Shown: piece by piece, positions 4,997-11,237 of the stretch
Layout: each line of letters starts with the position of its first letter
How positions within the stretch are numbered: position 1 is the stretch's first letter
NCBI GenBank assembly: GCA_022759345.1
Contig: JAEMPK010000116.1
Span: forward strand, 1 to 13,064
DNA from: Pyrobaculum sp.
GTDB taxonomy: Archaea > Thermoproteota > Thermoprotei > Thermoproteales > Thermoproteaceae
DNA: 13,064 bases
Reading direction: 5' to 3'
Made by a program: the position numbers and the translations under genes
Notes under the pieces: generated by a model
What the model was told of the DNA's origin: nothing
Databases searched by the model: none
The model's input: only the letters and a program-made list of their open reading frames with translations

Positions 4997-5608
4997 ATGT
5001 TGCCCGATGTGGTCAAGGTGCCTAGGGTGACTGTTGTGGATAGGGTTTCGCTTCCCGCAAAGGCGACCGCCGTGGTTGTTGTGGATATGCAGAACGACTT
5101 CGCGCATCCCAACGGCAAGCTGTACAGCCCCGCCTCCAGGGAGATTATCCCGCGGATCGCGACCCTCCTGGATAAGGCTAGGAGCAGAGGCGTCAGGGTG
5201 ATATACACAAAGGACACCCACTACCCGGACGACCCCGTGGAGTTCCCCATATGGGGGCCCCACGTGGTTAAGGGAACCTGGGGTTGGGAGATTGTGGATG
5301 AGCTGAAGCCGAGGGAGGGGGATATCGTGGTGGAGAAGATGCGTTACGACGCCTTTTTCGGCACGCCGCTTGACCACATCCTCCGTATGTACGGCGTAAG
5401 GCACCTGGTCGTGACGGGCACCGTGGCGAACATATGCGTCCTCCACACGGTGGCCAGCGCGAGGCTTAGGCTTTACGACGTCGTTGTGCCCGTGGACGCC
5501 GTTGCGGCGTTGAACGAGTTCGACTACGCCGCCGCGCTTAGGCAGATGGACTTCCTCTACAGAGTGACCCTGACGAAGACGGAGGGCGTCGAGTTCGTGA
5601 ATATATAA
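4997..5608 (+). CDS. Isochorismatase-family cysteine hydrolase, probable nicotinamidase
   Basis: The protein has 203 residues. The family catalytic triad is visible as D30 in VVVVDMQNDF, K114 in VVEKMRYDAF and the nucleophile C147 in GTVANICVLHTV, where the A-N pair before the cysteine forms the usual non-proline cis-peptide region. D73 and H75 (KDTHYP) and H89 (WGPHVVKGT) match the Asp-His-His metal site and the PH-x-x-GT motif of nicotinamidases, which convert nicotinamide to nicotinate for NAD salvage. Ureidoacrylate or N-carbamoyl amidases of the same fold are alternatives, and the divergent RidA neighbour leaves room for that. The ATG is fixed by a TATA box 24 bp upstream. The stop codon lies within the TATA box of the next gene. 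Confidence 0.88.
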   Translation: MLPDVVKVPRVTVVDRVSLPAKATAVVVVDMQNDFAHPNGKLYSPASREIIPRIATLLDKARSRGVRVIYTKDTHYPDDPVEFPIWGPHVVKGTWGWEIVDELKPREGDIVVEKMRYDAFFGTPLDHILRMYGVRHLVVTGTVANICVLHTVASARLRLYDVVVPVDAVAALNEFDYAAALRQMDFLYRVTLTKTEGVEFVNI

Positions 5609-5610
5609 AA
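5601..5610 (+). promoter_or_regulatory. TATA box overlapping the stop codon of the upstream gene
   Basis: ATATATAAAA contains the TAA stop (5606-5608) of the nicotinamidase-like gene and is centred about 25 bp before GTG 5630. A pyrimidine-rich tract with five T (about 5613-5627) follows and may help terminate the upstream transcript. Confidence 0.6.
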
Positions 5611-5629
5611 GTCCCCTCCTTTTTCCTCC

Positions 5630-6277
5630 GTGTCAGACATCGAGCTGGCTCTTGTGTTGGGGGTGTGGGTTTTGTTCGTCGCCGTGGTCCTCACCCGGTG
5701 GACCTACGGGCCGCTTTCGCGGCGGTTCGGCCACATGCGGGCTGTTTACTTCAACCGGAAGATAATCCACGTACTGGCGGGCGGCGTCGTCGCGGTTTTG
5801 GTGCCTTTCTTCAGTAGCTGGGTGGTGCCCACCGCGGCGGCGCTTGCCATAGCTCTGTTTCTGTATATTCCGCATAAGATGGGGCGTCTCCTGTGGTGGT
5901 TCCAGGACCCAGACAACATGTACGAGGTGTCTTTCGCGGTTATGTGGGCCGTGGTGGTGGCGCTGAGCTGGGGTGTCTTAGGCGACTGGCGGCTTGGCGT
6001 TGTGCCCGCGTTGTTTATGGCGGTGGGGGACTCGGCCACGGGGGTTGTGAGGAACCTTTTGTTTAAGCGGCGGACCAAGCACTGGGCTGGCAACATCGCC
6101 ATGGCCGCGGTTTCTGTCCCCATAGGCTGGTACTACCTAGGCGTCGCGGGGGCGCTGGCGGGGCTTCTGGCAAGCGCCGTGGAGAGGTTCGAGTTCCCCC
6201 CGATCGACGACAACGTGATTGTTCCCGCTACTTCGTTTCTCTTCCTTCTTCTTGCCCGCACAGCCTTCCCACTATGA
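5630..6277 (+). CDS. Polyprenol kinase family membrane protein (dolichol/phytol kinase, SEC59/VTE5 type)
   Basis: The 215-residue protein is very hydrophobic with about six to seven membrane helices (roughly 4-22, 44-62, 64-80, 99-115, 121-136, 155-182 and 197-213). Family signatures are RKIIHVLAGG (43-52), GDSATG (133-138), then KHWAGNIAM (150-158) and the C-terminal ERFEFPPIDDN (185-195). These match CTP-dependent dolichol and phytol kinases, related to CDP-diacylglycerol synthases. The likely role is phosphorylation of a polyprenol or geranylgeraniol in the cytoplasmic membrane for lipid-linked sugar carriers or lipid salvage; the substrate is inference. The GTG start fits a TATA box 25 bp upstream. 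The last 50 bp overlap the 3' end of the convergent tRNA methyltransferase gene. Confidence 0.82.
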   Translation: MSDIELALVLGVWVLFVAVVLTRWTYGPLSRRFGHMRAVYFNRKIIHVLAGGVVAVLVPFFSSWVVPTAAALAIALFLYIPHKMGRLLWWFQDPDNMYEVSFAVMWAVVVALSWGVLGDWRLGVVPALFMAVGDSATGVVRNLLFKRRTKHWAGNIAMAAVSVPIGWYYLGVAGALAGLLASAVERFEFPPIDDNVIVPATSFLFLLLARTAFPL

Positions 6278-7244
6278 TGCTGCTGTAGAGGCCGCCTTGG
6301 TATACCACGCGCCTGATCAACACCTCGCCGCCTACTTGGCTTAGAAACGTCTTGTACCTCGGCGTTATTACGACGTAAATGGCGCACCCCCTCGCCAGCC
6401 TCCTCATGGCTTTGCCGAGGAGGCGGTACAGCCGGCCTATCTTGCCGGGGATTCTGAAGCCGTAGGGCGGGTTGTAGATGTACTTATCGCATACGGGCCT
6501 CATGGCTCGGTACAACTTCGTGGAGTCAAACCAGAGGAAGTCGGCGTAGAGGTTGTGGGCGGCGTTTCTCGCGGCGCCTTTGACGTGTTTCAGCGATATG
6601 TCTACGCATATGAAACGGCTCTGCGGCGCCGCCTCAGCGGCCTCTGCCGCGATGGTGCCGCCTCCGCAGGTGAGGTCGCAGAGGACCTCGCCTGGCTCAG
6701 GCCTGGCGAGTTTAAGCATGGCGTAGGCTATTACGGGGTTTAGGCTGGCGTAGTGTTCATACACCCGCCACGGCCTGTCTTTAAGGCTTCTTTTGGCCAC
6801 TGTGATCCAGACGGCGACGTAGTTCTCCACCACGTCGACGTTGATCTCTATGTCTGGGTCGACCAGGCTTATGACCACCCCCCGGCTCTTGAGCCACTTC
6901 CCCACTTCTCTCTCCACGTCGCGGGAGGTGAAGTTGTGCGTTCCGACTCGTTCCGACCTGACGCCGGCTGTGGTGTTTCTAGTGAGGTACTTCAACGCCT
7001 CGGGAAGGCGCTCTGCGGCTAGCGCCGCCACCTCCCGCAGGTCGTTTGCGTATCCGTCGCCGAGGAATATGCCGAACCGCTCCACAGACCTGAGCGCGTA
7101 GAGGCGAGAAGGCTCTGCGTCGACTTCAGCCGCCACGCGTCCCGTCATGTATCTGCCCCGTGCCCATCTGGTCGGCAGTTTTTCGTAGAGCTCCTCTATG
7201 ACTACATCCTCTAGGCCTGGCACTGTGGTGAAGAGATACTTCAC
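6228..7244 (-). CDS. trm14: THUMP-domain tRNA (guanine-N2) methyltransferase, Trm14/TrmN-like
   Basis: The 338-residue protein has a ferredoxin-like plus THUMP N-terminal region (about 1-152, including AVWITVAKRSL). A Rossmann methyltransferase follows, with motif I DLTCGGGTIAAEA (190-202), the acidic end of strand 2 in ICVDIS (212-217), and the catalytic NPPYG (258-262) that defines N2-guanine exocyclic amine methylases. The Y-H-x-x-x-N-P segment (164-170) before motif I is also typical. Family members make m2G in the acceptor or core region of tRNA (Trm14: G6). The archaeal Trm-G10 enzyme is a close alternative, but the overall layout favours Trm14. The GTG at 7244 lies about 26 bp from a TATA element shared with the divergent gene. 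Its 3' end overlaps the convergent membrane kinase gene by 50 bp. Confidence 0.87.
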   Translation of the reverse strand: MKYLFTTVPGLEDVVIEELYEKLPTRWARGRYMTGRVAAEVDAEPSRLYALRSVERFGIFLGDGYANDLREVAALAAERLPEALKYLTRNTTAGVRSERVGTHNFTSRDVEREVGKWLKSRGVVISLVDPDIEINVDVVENYVAVWITVAKRSLKDRPWRVYEHYASLNPVIAYAMLKLARPEPGEVLCDLTCGGGTIAAEAAEAAPQSRFICVDISLKHVKGAARNAAHNLYADFLWFDSTKLYRAMRPVCDKYIYNPPYGFRIPGKIGRLYRLLGKAMRRLARGCAIYVVITPRYKTFLSQVGGEVLIRRVVYQGGLYSSIIVGRLCGQEEGRETK

Positions 7245-7264
7245 TGCTGTCGCCTTATTTTTAA

Positions 7265-7274
7265 GTTTTTATAG
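7265..7274. promoter_or_regulatory. Single TATA element apparently shared by two divergent genes
   Basis: The plus strand reads GTTTTTATAG, about 25 bp before GTG 7295. The same bases read CTATAAAAAC on the minus strand, about 26 bp before GTG 7244. An additional minus-strand AT-rich stretch (7265-7253) is too close to the methyltransferase start to serve as its TATA box. The start-to-start distance is only 50 bp. Confidence 0.55.
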
Positions 7275-7294
7275 ATCTGTGAACACGGTTAGCG

Positions 7295-8848
7295 GTGGAT
7301 AAATATGTGGCGGATACCTCGGCGATATTGGATGGGTCTTTGAAGGAGGCGGTGGTGGGGGGGAGGGTCAGAGGCACTCTCTTCCTTCTGTCTGAGGTAG
7401 TGGAGCACTTCGCCTCCCTAGCGAGGCGTGGCGACGGAGTGGGCATAGTGGCGATGGAGGAGTTGAGAGATCTTCACGAGGTGGTGGAGAAGCTCGGCCT
7501 CTCGGACTTCGTCAAGATAGAGACTGTTTCTGTGGGGAGGCGTCTCGACGACGGCGAGCTCGACGTGTATGCCAGGAGGTTTGCGAAGGAGAACGGCTGT
7601 ATCTACGTGACGAGCGACGAGTTGGCTAGAGACGCCGCCGCTGTGCAGGGAATTCCGGTGCTCTACCTCGGCAAGCCCCGCGAGACGTTGACTATAGAGA
7701 AGTTCTTTGGGAAAGACGTAATGTCTGTCCACTTGAAGGAGGGTCTGCCTCCCTTCGGGAAGGTGGGCAGGCCGGGGAACTGGCGCTTCGTCCAGCTCTC
7801 CCCCGAGCCGCTTACTAGACAGCAACTTGACGCCATCGTGAGGGAGCTCGTCTCCGAGGCCTCGCGGCTTGGCCCCCGGACTAAGATCGAGATTAGGCGG
7901 CCGCATTCGCTCATAATCCAGCATAAGGACTTCAGAATCGTTGTGGTCTTTCCGCCGGTCTCGGAGCGGCTGGAGATAACCGCCACGAGGCCGGTGGTGA
8001 GGAAGAGCATTGAGGACTACGGCCTGGACCCCAGGGTGTTGGAGCGTCTGGAGAAGAGCGCCGAGGGCATCTTGATAGCGGGGGCGCCGGGGGCCGGCAA
8101 GACAACCTTCGCCCAGGCCTTGGCGGAGTTTTACCTCAGCAAGGGGAAGATCGTGAAGACTGTGGAGTCGCCGCGTGACATGACGCTGAGCCCGCCTATC
8201 ACCCAGCTCTCCAAGAACTTGGCCACGTCGGAGGAGATACACGACATACTGCTCCTCTCCCGCCCAGACTACACCATCTTTGACGAGATGAGAGACACTG
8301 CGGATTTCCAGCTCTACGTCGACCTTCGGCTGGCCGGCGTCGGCATGGTCGGCGTGGTGCACGCCACGTCGCCTATAGACGCCATACAGCGCTTCATCAG
8401 ACGAGTCGAGCTCGGCATGATACCCTCCATAATAGACACAGTGATCTTCATGAAAGACGGCGAGGTGAAGAAGGTCTACGCCCTCAGCATGGTGGTGAAG
8501 GTGCCGGCGGGCATGCGGGAGGAGGATTTGGCGAGGCCCGTCATTTTGGTAAAAGACTTCCTCACAGGCGAGGTGGAGTACGAAATCTACGTGTTCGGCG
8601 AAGAGACCTTTGTAGTCCCCATGAAGAAGGTGGAGGAGAGGGCGCCCAGCCGCAGGATCTACTCCATGGTGGTCTCTGCGCTTAAGCGCTACGTGCCTCC
8701 CAGCGAAATCAAGCTGGAGGAGCGAGACGGGTTGATAGTCATCAAAGTGCCTGAGGAGTACCTCGGCGTCGTCCTCTCCCGCGGCGTCACCAAGCTGGAG
8801 AAACTCAGGAGGAAGCTGTCAGTGGACTTCAGAATAGAACCTCGGTGA
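7295..8848 (+). CDS. PIN domain-AAA-type secretion-like ATPase-KH protein (PINA family)
   Basis: The 517-residue protein has three parts. A PIN nuclease-like domain (1-125) carries D7 in VADTSA, acidic E34/E38, and D108 in YVTSDELA. A VirB11/PilT-like ATPase (about 160-430) has Walker A GAPGAGKTT (263-271), Walker B-type DYTIFDEMRD (325-334) and VVHATSP as sensor segment. A C-terminal KH-like region (about 472-515) includes VPEEYLGVVLSRG. This order is that of the archaeal PINA proteins, known from Sulfolobus as hexameric ATPases that act with Hjc in Holliday junction migration. A DNA recombination and repair role here is transferred from that knowledge. Acidic PIN residues look intact, so nuclease activity cannot be excluded. 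The GTG start is set by the TATA element 25 bp upstream; the stop overlaps the next gene by 4 bp. Confidence 0.9.
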   Translation: MDKYVADTSAILDGSLKEAVVGGRVRGTLFLLSEVVEHFASLARRGDGVGIVAMEELRDLHEVVEKLGLSDFVKIETVSVGRRLDDGELDVYARRFAKENGCIYVTSDELARDAAAVQGIPVLYLGKPRETLTIEKFFGKDVMSVHLKEGLPPFGKVGRPGNWRFVQLSPEPLTRQQLDAIVRELVSEASRLGPRTKIEIRRPHSLIIQHKDFRIVVVFPPVSERLEITATRPVVRKSIEDYGLDPRVLERLEKSAEGILIAGAPGAGKTTFAQALAEFYLSKGKIVKTVESPRDMTLSPPITQLSKNLATSEEIHDILLLSRPDYTIFDEMRDTADFQLYVDLRLAGVGMVGVVHATSPIDAIQRFIRRVELGMIPSIIDTVIFMKDGEVKKVYALSMVVKVPAGMREEDLARPVILVKDFLTGEVEYEIYVFGEETFVVPMKKVEERAPSRRIYSMVVSALKRYVPPSEIKLEERDGLIVIKVPEEYLGVVLSRGVTKLEKLRRKLSVDFRIEPR

Positions 8849-9591
8849 CGAGTACAGCGGCTTATTACGACGCCATAGCCCAAATATACAGCGACGTCTA
8901 CCTCGGCATTGATTACTACAGGCTGTTGTACAGGAAGCTGGGCGAGGTTATCGACGCCTATATACGGCCCGGCATGGCGGTTCTCGACGTGGGGGCCGGC
9001 ACCGGCTTCTGGTCTGTCTACATGCGCGCCAGGGGTGCCCGGGTGGTTTCGCTTGACATCTCTGCGAAGTCGCTTGAGTTGTGTAGATGCGACGACAAGG
9101 TAAACGGCGACGCCGCCCGCCTGCCCGTCAGGCAGGGGAGCTTCGACGCGGTGACCGCCCTGGGCAGCGTCTACAATCATGTGTCTAGCCTCACAGAGGC
9201 CTTCGCCTCTGCGGCGCGGGTCTTAAAGAGAAGCGGTCTCTTCATAACGGACGTGGACAATGCCGTCTGTCTAGACATGTTGTACGAGTATTTATTCCAC
9301 CAAGGCCTTCGTCGGCTTGGAGAGGCTCTGTTCCGCGGCGTGGTGGCGGGACGTTGGGAGTCGGCCCACGGCGAGATTCCCTTCACCTACTACTCATACT
9401 TCTACGTGAGGTCTGCCCTCGCCAGAGCCGGGTTTAGACTTGTGGAGGCCCGGCCCATCTACCTCCTCCCCCCGCTCCCCTCTCGGCTTCTCCAGAGGAG
9501 GCTTAGGGCGCGTTGGTTCGAGCGGTTTGACTTGCTCAAGCGGCTTGCCCCCTTCGCCACCACGGTTATCTACGTCGCCGTTAAAGCTTGA
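8845..9591 (+). CDS. Class I SAM-dependent methyltransferase (UbiE/Methyltransf_11 type)
   Basis: The 248-residue protein has motif I VLDVGAGTGFW (46-56), D71 at the end of strand 2 (VVSLDIS), a motif II-like GDAARLPVRQGSFDAVTALGS (88-108) and motif III-like LKRSGLFITDVDN. These define a soluble Rossmann methyltransferase for a small molecule or possibly RNA; the substrate is unknown. The N-terminal TSTAAYYDAIAQIYSD resembles the YDxxAxxYD entrance of UbiE-like enzymes. Its GTG overlaps the PINA stop (GTGA), so translation is probably coupled and the two are co-transcribed. The last 11 bp overlap the 3' end of the convergent RNase Z gene. A functional link to PINA is possible but not shown by the sequence. 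Confidence 0.85.
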   Translation: MTSTAAYYDAIAQIYSDVYLGIDYYRLLYRKLGEVIDAYIRPGMAVLDVGAGTGFWSVYMRARGARVVSLDISAKSLELCRCDDKVNGDAARLPVRQGSFDAVTALGSVYNHVSSLTEAFASAARVLKRSGLFITDVDNAVCLDMLYEYLFHQGLRRLGEALFRGVVAGRWESAHGEIPFTYYSYFYVRSALARAGFRLVEARPIYLLPPLPSRLLQRRLRARWFERFDLLKRLAPFATTVIYVAVKA

Positions 9592-10444
9592 CGAGGAGAG
9601 CGTCGAAGTCCTCCGGCACGTAGACGTGGGGCGGCGGCTTAACGGCCTGGGCGTATGCCCGGTGCCTCTCCTTGTCTGGATACCGGGCGCTGACGTGCGT
9701 GAGGACGAGGACCGAGGCCTTGAGCGCCTTGGCGGCCTCCACCGCGTCCGCCACAGTGGAGTGGCCCTCTTCGTGGGCCTGGCGGGGATCTACGTCGTCG
9801 GCGAAGGTGGCCTCGTGGATCAACACGTCGACCCACTCCACGGCCCTCCACATGTTGGGGCAAGGCGCGGTGTCGCCGGTGTAGAGAAGCCGGCGGAACC
9901 TCTTGTGGGCTGGGTCGGCCACCTCCTCCGGCGTCACGACGCGTCCACCCACTTCCACGGGCTCCCCCCTTATGAGGCTGGTCAAGGCCCACTTGGGGAG
10001 ACCTGCGACCTTAGAGAGGTCCAGCTTGTACCCCACGTCCCACTCGAGGAGCCATCCGCAGGCGTCGACGGTGTGGCACACCTCCACGCATCTAATCCGC
10101 AGGCGGTTTCCCTCGTAGCCGTCTGCCACCTCCACGCCCAGCCGCCTCAAGACGTCGTGCATAGAGCGGGGCGCCAACACCATCAGCCTGCCCCCCAGGA
10201 ATCTGCTGGTCAACACGAGGCCGGGGAGCCCGAGCACGTGGTCTTCGTGGGAGTGTGTGACGGCGACCAGTGTGAGGGAGGCCGGCGACACGTCGATCTG
10301 CATAAGCCTGTACTGGGCCCCCTCGCCGGCGTCTAGCATTATTCTGTGGCCCAGCCAATCCTCTAGGTATATCGCTGGGAGGGTTCTGTCCGACTTGGGG
10401 ACCGCCCCTCCCGTGCCCAGAAACACCAGCTTAAGGAGAGGCAC
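9581..10444 (-). CDS. rnz: Ribonuclease Z (tRNA 3' endonuclease)
   Basis: The 287-residue metallo-beta-lactamase protein has the RNase Z pattern: LGTGGAVP at 9-16, DAGEGAQYRL (38-47), the zinc motif THSHEDH (63-69), H124 in EVCHTVDACGW, D191 in LLYTGDTAPC, HEATF (210-214), GHST (227-230) and H250 in VLTHVSARY. A segment around 150-175 corresponds to the flexible exosite arm region. It removes tRNA 3' trailers, which matters here because the tRNA genes do not encode CCA. The GTG at 10444 is supported by a TATA box 25 bp upstream that overlaps the ksgA stop. The length is normal for the short-form enzyme. It follows ksgA on the same strand and may be both read through from ksgA and transcribed alone. 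Confidence 0.95.
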   Translation of the reverse strand: MPLLKLVFLGTGGAVPKSDRTLPAIYLEDWLGHRIMLDAGEGAQYRLMQIDVSPASLTLVAVTHSHEDHVLGLPGLVLTSRFLGGRLMVLAPRSMHDVLRRLGVEVADGYEGNRLRIRCVEVCHTVDACGWLLEWDVGYKLDLSKVAGLPKWALTSLIRGEPVEVGGRVVTPEEVADPAHKRFRRLLYTGDTAPCPNMWRAVEWVDVLIHEATFADDVDPRQAHEEGHSTVADAVEAAKALKASVLVLTHVSARYPDKERHRAYAQAVKPPPHVYVPEDFDALLVKL

Positions 10445-10463
10445 AGACCGCCTCGCGTAGGGC

Positions 10464-10473
10464 GTTAAAAAGC
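10464..10473 (-). promoter_or_regulatory. TATA box overlapping the ksgA stop codon
   Basis: Minus-strand GCTTTTTAAC contains the TAA of ksgA (10467-10465) and is centred about 25 bp before the rnz GTG at 10444. Confidence 0.5.
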
Positions 10474-11154
10474 CTTCCTGTAGAGCTGGACAATTTCCTC
10501 AAGCGAAAGCTGGTATACCCGCTTCTCCGAGTCCGCCAGCTTCAGCCGCCTCAGAGTCTTCCGTCTGGCGGAGAAAAGCCAGGCGGTGAACTGTTGAAAT
10601 TTTTCGAAGTCCTCTACGCAGGGCCGTCTCGGCGTCAGGCGGACTACTGCAGAGTACACCTTCGGCGGCGGCTCGAAGGCGTTTGGTGGGACTACGCGGA
10701 GTATCTCCACCTCGTAGTGGCACTGTATGGCCACGGTGAGGCGGCCGTAGTTCTCGCCGCCCGGCTTGGCGGAGAGACGCTCTGCCACCTCTTTCTGCAC
10801 GGTGACGACGGCCGGCAGTCTGTGTCTTGCCAGCTTTAGGAGGAGGGGCGAGGTGATGGAGTACGGCATGTTGGAGACGAAGAAGTCTGCCTTAGGCCAC
10901 TCAAGCTCCAAGGCGTCGCCTTCTATCACCACCACGTTAGGCGGCGCCGTCCGCCGTAACGCTTCGGCGAGGACGCGGTCTACCTCAACGGCGTATACCA
11001 CTCTAGACTTCTGGGCGAGTGGGATTGTGAGGACTCCGCGGCCTGGCCCCACCTCGAGCACCTCCAAGCCGCTGGGCACGAGACTAACTACATACTCCGC
11101 AACAGAGACGTCTCTAAGGAAGTGTTGGCCAAGTCTCTTTCTTTTTTTACGCAC
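10465..11154 (-). CDS. ksgA: 16S rRNA dimethyladenosine transferase (KsgA/Dim1)
   Basis: The 229-residue protein opens with RKKRKRLGQHFLRD, the hallmark N-terminus of KsgA/Dim1. It has motif I EVGPGRGVLT (34-43), E57 and D60 after strand 2, D80 in VIEGDALEL, and motif IV SNMPYSITSP (94-103), where family consensus is NLPY-N/S. EPPPKVYSAVVRL and a C-terminal helical domain follow. It dimethylates two adjacent adenosines near the 3' end of 16S rRNA during small-subunit maturation. The protein is somewhat shorter than bacterial KsgA (about 270), mainly in the C-terminal domain. The GTG start is supported by a TATA-like CTAAATAG 24 bp upstream. It is divergent from gatE and lies before rnz. Confidence 0.95.
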   Translation of the reverse strand: MRKKRKRLGQHFLRDVSVAEYVVSLVPSGLEVLEVGPGRGVLTIPLAQKSRVVYAVEVDRVLAEALRRTAPPNVVVIEGDALELEWPKADFFVSNMPYSITSPLLLKLARHRLPAVVTVQKEVAERLSAKPGGENYGRLTVAIQCHYEVEILRVVPPNAFEPPPKVYSAVVRLTPRRPCVEDFEKFQQFTAWLFSARRKTLRRLKLADSEKRVYQLSLEEIVQLYRKAF

Positions 11155-11173
11155 GTATGTCTGTGTGTACCGC

Positions 11174-11181
11174 TATTTAGA
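11174..11181 (-). promoter_or_regulatory. TATA-like box of ksgA
   Basis: Minus-strand CTAAATAG is centred about 24 bp before GTG 11154. It is a weaker match than the gatE box on the other strand. Confidence 0.4.
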
Positions 11182-11210
11182 CCTGACGTGCTGAACTGTT
11201 GGCGTTGGTG

Positions 11211-11219
11211 TTTTTATAA
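11211..11219 (+). promoter_or_regulatory. TATA box of gatE
   Basis: TTTTTATAA is centred about 23 bp before GTG 11238 and only 17 bp before GTG 11232, so it favours the downstream start. Confidence 0.55.
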
Positions 11220-11237
11220 TTAGTTTTTGTAGTGGCC

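Noticed and set aside
7418..8362. 314-residue minus-strand ORF antisense to the PINA gene.
   Set aside because: Same reverse-shadow composition; the plus strand encodes PIN, Walker A and Walker B motifs.
9440..10336. 298-residue plus-strand ORF antisense to rnz.
   Set aside because: It is the His/Val/Gly-rich mirror of the RNase Z gene, whose catalytic motifs are all present on the other strand.
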